Assembly: GCA_020352215.1 (NCBI GenBank)
Contig: CP070675.1
Coordinates: 5,582,134-5,631,081, forward strand
Reading direction: 5' to 3'
From: Phycisphaerales bacterium
Lineage (GTDB): Bacteria; Planctomycetota; Phycisphaerae; Sedimentisphaerales; Anaerobacaceae
Length of the DNA: 48,948 nucleotides
The notes under the pieces were generated by a model, which was given only the letters and a program-made list of their open reading frames with translations, ran no database searches and was not told the DNA's origin. The position numbers and the translations under genes are program-made. This document shows, in pieces, positions 24,245 to 32,530 of the stretch. Within the stretch, counting starts at the first letter, position 1, and every line of letters starts with the position of its first letter.

Positions 24245-24402
24245 GTTCCGCCAGACCTATCTCCCATCATCGCATCCCTTCGGTCCTGTATGAGTTGTAG
24301 ACCATGCGCGTCAACTATCGGGATCGTATCGGCGGGCTTCGGGGGAGTAGGATCGTCTCAGGCGAAGGAATTTGTATTCGCGCTCTGAAAGAATTGCTGC
24401 GG

Positions 24403-24951
24403 CTATTGGCAATCGCGGGGATAGTAGACGCGTTCCGGCTGAATACTGAACCTTCCAAACAAGCCTTCGACCAAGGCTTCCAACCTTTTTATTTGGCAAT
24501 CGGTTGGGTAAGCGGCTTTGCCGTCGGCCACGATGCATATCCTGATGGTCTGGCCACTTCCGTACCAGTTTCCGCCGGGTGTTATGGACCACTGCTCTTG
24601 CCATGTTTCCGTGGGTTGTATCTGCCCGTCGCCGCCCCCACGGCCGTTGCAGATGACGAAGTGGCAGTTGAGATTGTCGGGCTCCGTTGAGCCACTCAGT
24701 GCTGCGAGTTGTTCTATGTTACCGCCGTCAGTGCCGCTGAAATAGATCTCGATACACAGCCAGCGGTCGCGGGACTGGCATGCCCGGGAGGATATCGCTT
24801 TTTCTACAGGGTCGAGCCGGTAATAGCTGGAAAGACAGAATGGACCGGCTGAGGGAGCGTTGTTGCCGAGCGTCATTAAGACTATCGCTCCTGTTGTCAT
24901 TGAGACTAACAGGGCTATTAAGACTTTGACTACCCTCGGCTGGTTCGACAC
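24403..24951 (-). CDS. Membrane-anchored protein with degenerate amidase-2/PGRP-like domain
   Basis: A GTG at 24951 with AGGGA before it gives 182 residues; the frame could also start at a TTG at 25038. A hydrophobic segment near the N-terminus (KVLIALLVSMTTGAIVLM) would anchor it. The rest follows the order of N-acetylmuramoyl-L-alanine amidase/peptidoglycan-recognition domains: a WLCIEIYFSGTDGGN strand, a NCHFVICNGRGGGDGQI core and a PERVYYPRDC end. The usual IHHSAT motif reads EIYFSGT, so the first zinc His is lost. The usual GHRDC reads YPRDC, and the protein ends two residues later. Only the central His is kept. I infer a non-catalytic, possibly peptidoglycan-binding relative, or a decaying gene. 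Confidence 0.6.
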   Translation of the reverse strand: MSNQPRVVKVLIALLVSMTTGAIVLMTLGNNAPSAGPFCLSSYYRLDPVEKAISSRACQSRDRWLCIEIYFSGTDGGNIEQLAALSGSTEPDNLNCHFVICNGRGGGDGQIQPTETWQEQWSITPGGNWYGSGQTIRICIVADGKAAYPTDCQIKRLEALVEGLFGRFSIQPERVYYPRDCQ

Positions 24952-25038
24952 GGCACCGTCCCTGATGATTCCCGCCTCGCGATCCTCTCGCAAGACAGCA
25001 TCCAAGAAGAAAGCCCTATGCACGCGCAAATTTCCCAA

Positions 25039-25473
25039 ATACGCTATAGTTCCCTATTTATAATGAAATATCGGCATTTGCCAACATGTTGCTGCAAATT
25101 TTGCCGAAAATTTTGCACTTTATGGTGCAGAGCACGGTGTTGGGTACTTATAGCTGTTGCGTGACATGGCGCGTGGGGTCAGGCAGCGGGCGCATAAGAG
25201 GCTGTCGAGCGTTGCTTTTTTCGGACTGTGGACAGATCCGTTGTTGCGCCGACGAGCAGAAGAGGGCTCGTCAATAAACGGCATTACTTGCGTAACGGGG
25301 ATACAAGCAAACGGGCGGATTCACATACTGGTTGAGGCGGCAAACAGACAGCACGTGGGTGTTCATTCGCGGCGAGAAACGGACGTGTAAACGGAGATGG
25401 CGCTCGTGGCAAGAGCCCCGGCCGGTCGAGAATGTCCGACTGCTACCAAGGTCGCCTCGACAAGAAGGCAGTC
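25039..25473. other. 435-base intergenic segment between purE and the amidase-like gene
   Basis: No gene is supported. A 77-codon frame on the plus strand (25157-25390) has no recognisable domain and no ribosome site. An AT-rich patch at 25040-25130 holds a minus-strand promoter. The rest shows no clear repeats or hairpins. Confidence 0.5.
25057..25084 (-). promoter_or_regulatory. Promoter for the amidase-like gene
   Basis: Read on the minus strand, TTGGCA (25079-25084), a 16-base spacer and TATAAA (25057-25062) form a good sigma-70-type promoter. It would give a leader of about 100 bases to the GTG at 24951, or about 12 bases to the TTG at 25038. Confidence 0.45.
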
Positions 25474-25977
25474 TTACCGCAAACCTGAGTCCTTTTCGAC
25501 CACTTTATCCTGTTGGGCTTCTCTGAACCGGGTCAGCTTGTCCCGGAGAGCCCCATCCGCTAATGCCAAGATCTGCACGGCGAAGATCGCGGCGTTTTTC
25601 GCCCCCGCTCTTCCGATGGCCATAGTGGCCACAGGAACGCCGGGTGGCATCTGGACAGTGCTGAGCAGGGCATCGACTCCTCCCAAGCCGGCTTCGGAGA
25701 TCAGCGGCACTCCTATGATTGGCAGTGTGGTCCGCCCGGCCAAAGCGCCGGCCAAATGCGCTGCCATGCCTGCAGCGGCGACAATCACCCTTATTCCCTT
25801 CTCACGGGCCGTTTGCGCGAATTCCGCGGCCATTTGTGGCGTACGATGAGCCGAGAGTATCCGGACGGTCGGTTCAATGCCAAAATCGCGCAGTTGATCG
25901 ATGCAGCTGCTCATTACGTCCAAATCGCTGTCTGAACCCATAACCACCGCTACTGGAGCAATCTTTTCTGATACCAT
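25474..25977 (-). CDS. purE: N5-carboxyaminoimidazole ribonucleotide mutase (PurE)
   Basis: This is a 167-residue class I PurE. Motifs are GSDSDLDVM at the N-terminus, ILSAHRTP with the catalytic His, and AAAGMAAHLAGALAG lining the active site. It converts N5-CAIR to CAIR in purine biosynthesis, using the product of PurK, which is not encoded in the window. The ATG at 25977 lies 101 bases from the divergent MEMO1-family gene. The last 15 residues are polar and charged, as is common for PurE tails. Confidence 0.95.
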   Translation of the reverse strand: MVSEKIAPVAVVMGSDSDLDVMSSCIDQLRDFGIEPTVRILSAHRTPQMAAEFAQTAREKGIRVIVAAAGMAAHLAGALAGRTTLPIIGVPLISEAGLGGVDALLSTVQMPPGVPVATMAIGRAGAKNAAIFAVQILALADGALRDKLTRFREAQQDKVVEKDSGLR

Positions 25978-26078
25978 TTGTTTTTTCTTCTCGGTAAGTT
26001 ACAATAGTCCATCGCTTTGGGTCATTCTACCAATGGTAGCAGAGAAGTGCCCAGAGTGCAAGAACTCAGGTGGCAGAA

Positions 26079-26954
26079 ATGCAAACAAGGAGACCCATTG
26101 TTGCAGGCCAATTCTATCCGGGCGACCGTGACTCCTGTGTTGAGGAGATTAGGGGGTACCTTGCGGGGGAAACACCAAGCGAATCATTACCGGGGACAAT
26201 AGTTGCGGGGATTGTTCCACACGCCGGCTGGGCGTTCAGCGGAGCCTTGGCGGCTATGGTTTTCTCCGCGGTGAGTCGTCAACACGAGCACGTGGACAGC
26301 TTCGTAATATTTGGGGCTGCACACAGCTACTACGGGCGATCGCCAGCCGTGTATGACGGAGGTACTTGGGGGACGCCACTTGGCGAGGTGGCCGTCGACG
26401 AGGAATTGGCAGATGCAGTATTGGGTAGCCAAGCCGCCAAAAGTGAGCCCGATGCGCACGCTCACGAACACAGCATTGAGGTGCAGATCCCATTCATACA
26501 ACACCTTTTTGCCGGTGCAAAGATATTACCCATCATCGTTCCGCCGGCGGAGCAGGCGGTAGCATTGGGTGCGAACGTGGGCGACATCATCGGCCGCGAC
26601 AAAGAGAAGAGAATCGTGTGCATCGGTTCGACTGATTTGACGCACTATGGCCCGCGCTATGGCTTTACGCCGATGGGGCTGGGCAGGCAGGCATTGGAGT
26701 GGGCAACCGAGGTCAACGACAGGGAGTTCATTGAGTTGGCTCTGAAGCTCGCGCCGGAGCGTTTGCTCAGCAGCGCTGCAAGCAACGGCAACGCGTGCGG
26801 CCCTGGCGCGGCAGCGGCAACTGTCGCCGCGGCGAGGGCCCTTGGCAGAACCAAGGGCGTATTGCTCGCACATACCAACAGCAATGAAGTGATGCTCCGA
26901 GACATGGGTACCACAGGCCAGGACAGCGTCGGTTATGCCGCCATGGTCTTTTAG
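26079..26954 (+). CDS. MEMO1-family protein (AmmeMemoRadiSam system protein B)
   Basis: This is a 291-residue protein from the ATG at 26079, which has AGGTGG 5 bases before it; a GTG at 26070 is an alternative. MEMO1 marks are VAGQFYPGD at the start, GIVPHAGW, FGAAHSYYG, HAHEHSIEVQIPF and STDLTHYGPRY. His and Glu/Asp in these stretches match the extradiol-dioxygenase-like metal site of the family. Partners normally found with it, an AMMECR1 protein and a radical SAM enzyme, are not in the window. The gene is divergent from purE and is followed by trpB after 285 bases. Confidence 0.85.
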   Translation: MQTRRPIVAGQFYPGDRDSCVEEIRGYLAGETPSESLPGTIVAGIVPHAGWAFSGALAAMVFSAVSRQHEHVDSFVIFGAAHSYYGRSPAVYDGGTWGTPLGEVAVDEELADAVLGSQAAKSEPDAHAHEHSIEVQIPFIQHLFAGAKILPIIVPPAEQAVALGANVGDIIGRDKEKRIVCIGSTDLTHYGPRYGFTPMGLGRQALEWATEVNDREFIELALKLAPERLLSSAASNGNACGPGAAAATVAAARALGRTKGVLLAHTNSNEVMLRDMGTTGQDSVGYAAMVF

Positions 26955-27156
26955 TTGTGGCGTGTCGTGTTGGTCCGTCGATGGGCAATGTCCCTGGGAA
27001 TGCCGAGGCTGGGGAGCAATCCCGTTGATAGGGCTCATTGGGAAACTGCCTGAGATTCTTCTGTGGAACGGATTGGGGATTTCTTGGGGAAAATGAATCG
27101 CCTATTGGTCCCGTATTTGCGTAAATTTCAAGGTTGAAAATTGTGGTCGAATTTGT

Positions 27157-27185
27157 TTGACAGTAGACTGGGAATGTTTTATACA
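27157..27185 (+). promoter_or_regulatory. Promoter for the TrpB2 gene
   Basis: A perfect TTGACA (27157-27162), a 17-base spacer and TATACA (27180-27185) lie 54 bases before the ATG at 27240. The rest of the 285-base gap downstream of the MEMO1 gene contains no gene I can support. Confidence 0.55.
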
Positions 27186-27239
27186 GGATACTTACCTGTG
27201 CCATTGTACTGTATGGATGGTTGAATTGGAGATTGAAGA

Positions 27240-28628
27240 ATGGAAAAAAAGATACTGCTGAAAGAAAGTGATATTCCGCGACAGTGGTATAACCTGGCGG
27301 CTGATCTGCCGACACCATTGCTTCCGCCGCTTGGTCCGGATGGCAAGCCTGTCACGCCGGATATGCTGGCACCCGTTTTCCCTATGAATCTGATAGAACA
27401 GGAGGTCAGCGCAGAACGCTGGATAGATATCCCTGAAGAGGTGCTCAACATTCTTTATCGATGGCGGCCGGCGCCTCTGAAAAGGGCTGTGTACCTTGAG
27501 AAGCACCTGAAGACTCCGGCGCGCATCTACTACAAAGACGAGAGCTACAGCCCGCCGGGAAGTCATAAACCCAACACTTCGGTGGCACAGGCATACTACA
27601 ACAGGGAATTCGGCATCAAAAAGTTAACGACCGAGACCGGAGCGGGCCAGTGGGGTAGCGCTCTGGCGTTTGCCTGTAGCCTGCTTGGTCTGGAATGCAA
27701 AGTGTTCATGGTAAGGATCAGTTTCACACAAAAGCCATTCCGGAAGATCATGATGGCTGTCTGGGGGGCCAACTGTGTCGCCAGCCCAAGTTCGGAAACG
27801 AACGCCGGGAGGAAGGTGCTGGAAGAACTTCCTGACACGCCGGGTAGTCTGGGGATTGCGATAAGCGAGGCCATTGAGGAAGCCGTCACCGATCCATCTG
27901 GCAAGACTCGGTACTCACTGGGCAGCGTGCTGAATCACGTGCTCCTGCATCAGACAATCATTGGCCTTGAAGCTAAGAAACAACTTGAAGCCGCCGGGGA
28001 GAAGCTCCCCGACATCGTTATCGGTTGTGCCGGCGGCGGCAGCAACTTTGCGGGCCTGGCTTTCCCGTTTACGGCCGACAAGATAAACGGCGCGGATATA
28101 AAGATAATGCCGGTTGAGCCCAAGGCCTGTCCGACGATGACGCGGGCACCGTTCCACTACGACTTCGGCGACACCGCTTGCACAACGCCCCTTATGGCGA
28201 TGCACACACTGGGGCACGCGTTCATTCCGCCGCCAATTCACGCAGGTGGGCTTCGGTACCACGGGATGGCCCCGCTGGTATGTCAGTGTGTTAATGAAGG
28301 TCTCTTTGAGCCTCGGGCCTACCACCAGAACAAGTGCTATGAGGCTGCTTTGACCTGGGCCAGGACAGAGGGCGCTATTTGCGCTCCGGAAACAAGCCAC
28401 GCAGTGGCCGCTGCCATTGAAGAGGCTGAAACGGCCAAGCAAGAGGGCAAAGAGAAAGTGATCCTATTCAACTACAGCGGGCATGGCCTAATGGACCTAA
28501 GTGGCTATGATGCATATCTCTCGAACCAGCTTACCGATTATGAGCTTCCGGATGAAGAGTTGCAAAAGTATACGAAGGATCTCGAGAATCTGCCCGAGGC
28601 GGAGGTTAGAAAGAGTGGGAAGTGGTAA
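27240..28628 (+). CDS. trpB: TrpB-like PLP enzyme (TrpB2 type)
   Basis: This is a 462-residue protein. It has the long N-terminal extension of TrpB2 (about 60 residues more than TrpB1), [23 protein letters not shown] with Lys110 forming the PLP aldimine, [19 protein letters not shown] binding the phosphate, and a C-terminal SGHGLMDLS. TrpB2 makes tryptophan from indole and serine without a tightly bound TrpA, or acts in related serine/indole reactions. No trpA is encoded nearby, which is common for this type. A GATTGAAG stretch before the ATG gives only a weak ribosome site. The promoter at 27157-27185 suggests transcription together with the downstream barrel gene. Confidence 0.9.
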   Translation: MEKKILLKESDIPRQWYNLAADLPTPLLPPLGPDGKPVTPDMLAPVFPMNLIEQEVSAERWIDIPEEVLNILYRWRPAPLKRAVYLEKHLKTPARIYYKDESYSPPGSHKPNTSVAQAYYNREFGIKKLTTETGAGQWGSALAFACSLLGLECKVFMVRISFTQKPFRKIMMAVWGANCVASPSSETNAGRKVLEELPDTPGSLGIAISEAIEEAVTDPSGKTRYSLGSVLNHVLLHQTIIGLEAKKQLEAAGEKLPDIVIGCAGGGSNFAGLAFPFTADKINGADIKIMPVEPKACPTMTRAPFHYDFGDTACTTPLMAMHTLGHAFIPPPIHAGGLRYHGMAPLVCQCVNEGLFEPRAYHQNKCYEAALTWARTEGAICAPETSHAVAAAIEEAETAKQEGKEKVILFNYSGHGLMDLSGYDAYLSNQLTDYELPDEELQKYTKDLENLPEAEVRKSGKW

Positions 28629-28716
28629 ACTACTTGGGGGTTTACGTGAGATATAACGTTTGGGCAAAGTAGTGTCACAAGAAGATTTAGAAGGCTGTTT
28701 TAAAGGAGAGATTGAC

Positions 28717-29559
28717 ATGAAACAAGTAGTTATTCTGCTGATTGCCGTCCTTATGTTGGCGGCAAGTGGCCCGGCACACGCCGGTGGAGAAAACTGGCTG
28801 GGACTGGATGGCAAGTTGCTTTCGTTTGAAGGCGACCTACATGGTGTGCTGGAGTTCACCATGCTGACCGAATATATCTGGCGGGGCTTTGACGTGTGGG
28901 CGCCTGATACGGCTGGCATCCAGGGTTCGGTTGATTTAGATTTGTATGGCTCGGGCATTGGAATCAGCGCCATGTTCCACCGCGCCATGCCGGCTGGATA
29001 CGAAATGGGGGAACGGTGGGACTACACCGTGTATTACCAGAACAGCATCTACGCCAGCGAACCCTATGCCACCAACTACAGGATAGGTTGGGTCTACTAC
29101 AATTTCCCACAAGCGAAGGCCTCGTGGTTTGATTTGCACGAGCTGCAGATGATTCTTGCGTGGCCGAATATTCTGCCTGTGAAGGGACTGTGTCCCAGCT
29201 ATGCAGCTGTTGGCCTCTGGCCGATGTACGAGAATAATCTGTTTACCGGAGATGCTGCCGGCTGGGCCCACATCTTCATGCTCGACTATGGATGGACCCT
29301 TACAGGCATACTGCCTGAAGTTCCTGAGCAGGTCGTGAATTTTCACGGGGAGCTTGTCTACAATGATGGTGTTGACCCCCGAGGTATAGGTGTGGATCAT
29401 GATTGGTCCAACTGGGTCATTGGCGCCTCGACGGATTTCGACTGCGGCTACAATGTCACCTTGACCCCAGCACTCTACTACCAGAGGACGATGGACAAGA
29501 GCGTCAACCTTTCGCCGGACGAAACCTGGTTCACCTTGAGTGCTAAGTATACATTCTGA
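28717..29559 (+). CDS. Outer-membrane beta-barrel protein, function unknown
   Basis: This is a 280-residue protein. The ATG at 28717 is chosen because AAAGGAGA lies 7 bases before it and a clean signal peptide follows (KQVVILLIAVLMLAASGPAHA, cut near AHA-GG). The mature part is rich in Tyr, Trp and Asp and alternates polar and hydrophobic residues in strand-like blocks. It has EYIWRGFDV near the start, as in small putative outer-membrane proteins, and ends in a Phe (SAKYTF), the usual barrel-assembly signal. It follows trpB by 88 bases, and a hairpin follows its stop. No specific transport role can be assigned. Confidence 0.65.
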   Translation: MKQVVILLIAVLMLAASGPAHAGGENWLGLDGKLLSFEGDLHGVLEFTMLTEYIWRGFDVWAPDTAGIQGSVDLDLYGSGIGISAMFHRAMPAGYEMGERWDYTVYYQNSIYASEPYATNYRIGWVYYNFPQAKASWFDLHELQMILAWPNILPVKGLCPSYAAVGLWPMYENNLFTGDAAGWAHIFMLDYGWTLTGILPEVPEQVVNFHGELVYNDGVDPRGIGVDHDWSNWVIGASTDFDCGYNVTLTPALYYQRTMDKSVNLSPDETWFTLSAKYTF

Positions 29560-29597
29560 GGCGATCAGGTAATCTAATCTGCGTGCTTGGAGGCAAA

Positions 29598-29630
29598 AGG
29601 GCCGGTTCTTTTTGGGCTGGCCCTCTCTCT
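29598..29630 (+). terminator. Intrinsic terminator-like hairpin after the barrel gene
   Basis: AGGGCCGG (29598-29605) pairs with CTGGCCCT (29617-29624) over 8 bp with one G-U, followed by a pyrimidine run TCTCTCTTTCC. It ends the trpB-barrel transcript. The remaining bases up to 29834 hold nothing I can support. Confidence 0.6.
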
Positions 29631-29834
29631 TTCCGGATGTCTCGGAATTAGGGGGAGATATCTGGGCGCGGATTCCGTACGGGATCGGTAGGTCACTGCC
29701 GAAGATCACAGACGCTGTTCATGCGCCACAGCCCGCCAGAGGAGATGCAGAAATCAGCACTCCGGACGGCTGGGGACTGTCGCCTGGGCCGGACCAGCAG
29801 CCATCCGCTGGATTTTGACACTGCATAACAACCG

Positions 29835-30722
29835 CTACATCGCAATGATTTGGTCTATACGTTTGGACAGGTCGGTCAGGTAGGCTTCATCGCCGCCGGA
29901 TAATTCGGTCGTCATGAATCCATGATAGCCGATTTCATCCAACGCTCGGCGCACTTGGCGCCAATTAACGTCGCCGTCGAGCAAGTTGGGCCATTGGTAG
30001 CCTCTGCGTTTGAAGTCCTTGAGGTGGATTTTGACGATGCGTTTGCCAAGCGTACGGATCCAATCCTGAGCGAACCCGAAGATGATCACGTTACCTACGT
30101 CAAAGTAGGCTTTGAGCCACGGGCTGTCGAATTCGTCCACGTAGCGCGCGAACTCCAGCGGGCTCAGGAGGAATTTGTTCCACACGTTCTCGACAGCTAT
30201 TACCACTCTGAGTTCCCCGGCCAGTGGCAGAAGTTTGCGGATGTGTTCCTGCGAGCGTCTGTAGGCATCGCCATATCCGACAGTCTCTGTGACTATTGCA
30301 GGTACCAGAAGCACTGTGTCGGCGCCCATTGCCTTGGCACTGCGCAGTGCTGCCTCCATTCCCTGCAAACCCTTTTTGATTACTTCTGCGTTAGGATCTG
30401 AAAACGGCGCCCCCCAACCCCCGTAAACAATTGAATGAATCGGCACACCCGCCTCCTTGGCCAATTTGCCGAGTTGCTGCGCCGCACCGAGATCTTTCAT
30501 GGGCGCAGCCTCGATGCCTTGGAATCCACATTCTTTCGCCAGCTTGAATTTGTCGGGATCAGAGAGCGTCCTCGGCAGCATGCCCAGCTGGAGCGCCTTT
30601 TTCGGCAGTGCTCGTTGCTGTTTGTCCTGAGCGAAAACTCGTTTGCCCAACATGCCGGGTCCGAGCGCGGCTGCAACGCTGTACTTCAAGAACCTCCGAC
30701 GCTTTATCGCTTGGTCTTTCAT
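29835..30722 (-). CDS. Tat-exported xylose-isomerase-like TIM-barrel protein
   Basis: This is a 295-residue protein. Its N-terminus KRRRFLKYSVAAALGPG is a twin-arginine signal, so it is predicted to be exported folded. The body is a sugar phosphate isomerase/epimerase barrel. Strand and ligand stretches are visible in GFQGIEAAP, VIAVENVW (metal-binding Glu), YFDVGN (Asp), KIHLKDF (His/Asp) and a C-terminal MTTELSGGD (Glu). Those residues match the divalent metal site of the family. GGAGCAGG lies before the ATG. Such exported isomerase-like proteins are common in planctomycetes and probably act on sugars or cyclitols outside the cytoplasm. The gene is divergent from the ParA-like gene, with a 367-base gap. 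Confidence 0.85.
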   Translation of the reverse strand: MKDQAIKRRRFLKYSVAAALGPGMLGKRVFAQDKQQRALPKKALQLGMLPRTLSDPDKFKLAKECGFQGIEAAPMKDLGAAQQLGKLAKEAGVPIHSIVYGGWGAPFSDPNAEVIKKGLQGMEAALRSAKAMGADTVLLVPAIVTETVGYGDAYRRSQEHIRKLLPLAGELRVVIAVENVWNKFLLSPLEFARYVDEFDSPWLKAYFDVGNVIIFGFAQDWIRTLGKRIVKIHLKDFKRRGYQWPNLLDGDVNWRQVRRALDEIGYHGFMTTELSGGDEAYLTDLSKRIDQIIAM

Positions 30723-30839
30723 TGTTCCTGCTCCTAACTTTGGTTCTTACGTACTGGCCGGCCCCGTTGGCGGTAACCGACGCACGCGCGCGGACTCGGG
30801 TCCACCCGTACCACGAAGACCCGCGGCTGTCTTTGGGCA

Positions 30840-30848
30840 ATTATACCA
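30840..30848 (-). promoter_or_regulatory. Extended -10 promoter for the TIM-barrel gene
   Basis: Read on the minus strand, TG-G-TATAAT is a perfect extended -10 element (hexamer 30840-30845). No -35 is needed for such promoters, and none is clear. It gives a leader of about 110 bases. Confidence 0.5.
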
Positions 30849-30872
30849 GCTTCTCGAACCATTCAAAGTGGC

Positions 30873-30895
30873 AAAAAAACGGGCCTTGGGGGCCC
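30873..30895 (-). terminator. Hairpin plus T-run on the minus strand in the divergent region
   Basis: On the minus strand, GGGCC and GGCCC (within 30881-30895) flank a 5-base loop and are followed by G and seven T (30873-30879). It looks like a short intrinsic terminator, yet no minus-strand gene lies upstream of it. Confidence 0.35.
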
Positions 30896-31089
30896 AAGTT
30901 TTGGGAGACGTTTTTATCGGCCCGTCCCATAAAAAGATAAAGTTTTTCGGATTTTCTTGCCGAATAATAGTATTAATCGCGTGATGTTTGTGCACTGGAA
31001 AAGGGCATTTTTCACGCCGTTTTTTGGGAATCCGATGCCGGGGTTTCCCGAGTATGCTACAGAATGTGGTGTATGGCTGGAGAAAGATT

Positions 31090-32319
31090 ATGAGGACTAT
31101 AGCGGTTGTCAATCAGAAGGGCGGCTGTGGCAAGACAACGGTGTCGATAAATTTGGCCAGCGCCTTAGCTGAGATGGGCAAAAAGGTCTTGCTGGTCGAC
31201 ATGGACCCACAATCGCATTGCGCGGTCGGTCTGGCCGTGCCGGAGGAGCAGATAGAACAGAGCATCTACGATGTCCTGATAAGCAAGAGCAGAAACGAGC
31301 CCATAAGACTGACCGAAATACTGTGGCAGATAAGCGACAAACTGGAATTGTCGCCGGCCAGCATAGATCTGTCCGCATTCGAGCAGCAGATGGCTGGCTT
31401 TGCAGACCGAGAGAACTGCCTCAAGAGTGTAATTGACGAAGTGCATGGCGATTATGACTATGTAATAGTGGACTGTCCTCCCGCCGTGGGATTGTTGACC
31501 TTCAACGCACTGCGGGCGGCAAGCGACGTTATTGTTCCAGTCGAGACAGGCTATTTTGCCCTGCATGGGCTGAGCAAGCAGCTTGAGACCTTGAGTATCC
31601 TCTGCAAGCGGTGCAGACAGGAAGTGGATGTGAGGGTTCTGGCCAGCATGTACGATATCAGGACGAAGATGGCCAGAGAAATCCTGGCGGAACTGCGTAA
31701 CCACTTTTCCGACCGCATGTATGGGACGATCGTCAATTTCAACACAAAGATCAAGGAAGCAGCCAGTTTTGGCCAGCCAATCAACGAGTACGACCCTGCC
31801 AGCAAGGGGCAGAAGGACTTTGAAGCATTGGCCCGTGAGGTCATCGGCTGGGAGGCCAGCCAGCAACAGCGGGAGATTGTCAACTCGCTGGCGGATCAGC
31901 TCGAATCGATCAGCACTACAGCCGATGACCTGCTGAAGGTGACAAAACCCGAACGAGAGGCCCCGCGGGCCCCTGCAGAAATGGAAGAGGTTGACGAGGA
32001 ACCTGTGCTGGCCGGTACTGATGAGAAGCTCTCAGATTACTACGGTGTAAGCCTGATACAGGATGCCATTGTATTTGTAACGCTCTACCCTCGCGCCCAG
32101 GACGTGCAGATTGCCGGAGACTTCAACAATTGGCAGCCGGCAGAGAATCCCATGCAGCGAGTGGGTGAGAGCGGCGTTTGGCAGACCCAGATGAAGCTGC
32201 CCCGGGGCCTATATCGCTACCGTTTGGTCGTTGACGGTCAGTGGCAGCAGGATCCTTACAATGAGTGGACGGAATTGAACCCTTACGGCGACCTCAATTC
32301 CGTTGTTGAAGTCAAATAG
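31090..32319 (+). CDS. ParA/MinD-family ATPase fused to a glycogen-binding (CBM48/AMPK-type) domain
   Basis: This is a 409-residue protein. The N-terminal 260 residues are a ParA ATPase: deviant Walker A KGGCGKTT with signature Lys10, VDMDPQSH, and VDCPPAVG (Walker B). A Pro/Glu-rich linker follows (about 290-320). The last 85 residues form a small beta domain with QIAGDFNNWQP, GLYRYRLVVDG and a DPYNEW stretch, the marks of AMPK-beta/CBM48 glycogen-binding domains. The frame opens earlier, but the ATG at 31090 has GGAG 7 bases before it and starts the ParA fold. No parB or parS-like sites are seen nearby. I infer that it positions glycogen or another alpha-glucan, or senses it; this is not established. 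Confidence 0.85.
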   Translation: MRTIAVVNQKGGCGKTTVSINLASALAEMGKKVLLVDMDPQSHCAVGLAVPEEQIEQSIYDVLISKSRNEPIRLTEILWQISDKLELSPASIDLSAFEQQMAGFADRENCLKSVIDEVHGDYDYVIVDCPPAVGLLTFNALRAASDVIVPVETGYFALHGLSKQLETLSILCKRCRQEVDVRVLASMYDIRTKMAREILAELRNHFSDRMYGTIVNFNTKIKEAASFGQPINEYDPASKGQKDFEALAREVIGWEASQQQREIVNSLADQLESISTTADDLLKVTKPEREAPRAPAEMEEVDEEPVLAGTDEKLSDYYGVSLIQDAIVFVTLYPRAQDVQIAGDFNNWQPAENPMQRVGESGVWQTQMKLPRGLYRYRLVVDGQWQQDPYNEWTELNPYGDLNSVVEVK

Positions 32320-32426
32320 ACGGTGTTGGGGGGTACGGGCCGTGCGTGAGGGGCTGGTTCACCGTGCCAATCGCGGCCGGGCAGTGCGTGCCGTCGAACA
32401 GTCAAAGAGCCCGCCAAAAAAAAAGT

Positions 32427-32455
32427 TTTTTTGCTTGCCTTTGACGTCCTATAAT
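32427..32455 (+). promoter_or_regulatory. Possible promoter for the PEP-CTERM gene
   Basis: A perfect TATAAT (32450-32455) lies 17 bases after a T-run (32426-32432) that serves only as a poor -35. An A9-G-T7 tract (32416-32432) could bend the DNA or act like an UP element. The ATG at 32531 is 75 bases downstream. Confidence 0.35.
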
Positions 32456-32530
32456 ATTAGGCTCCGATGTCCAAAGGTCGGGTTTGCTTCAGAGGCGGTC
32501 TCGCACGCGAAGACTGTTGGAGGCTGAAGA

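Larger units (their letters stand above)
30723..31089. other. Divergent 367-base intergenic region
   Basis: It separates the minus-strand TIM-barrel gene from the plus-strand ParA fusion. It holds a strong minus-strand extended -10 promoter (30840-30848), a hairpin with T-run on the minus strand (30873-30895) and an AT-rich block around 30930-30980. No gene is supported. Confidence 0.5.

Noticed and set aside
25157..25390. 77-codon plus-strand frame in the purE/amidase gap
   Set aside because: An FGLWTD stretch briefly suggested a small antitoxin-like protein, but the rest does not follow and there is no ribosome site.
32416..32432. A9-G-T7 tract as a terminator for the ParA gene
   Set aside because: There is no GC-rich stem before the T-run, and a perfect TATAAT follows, so a promoter element is likelier.
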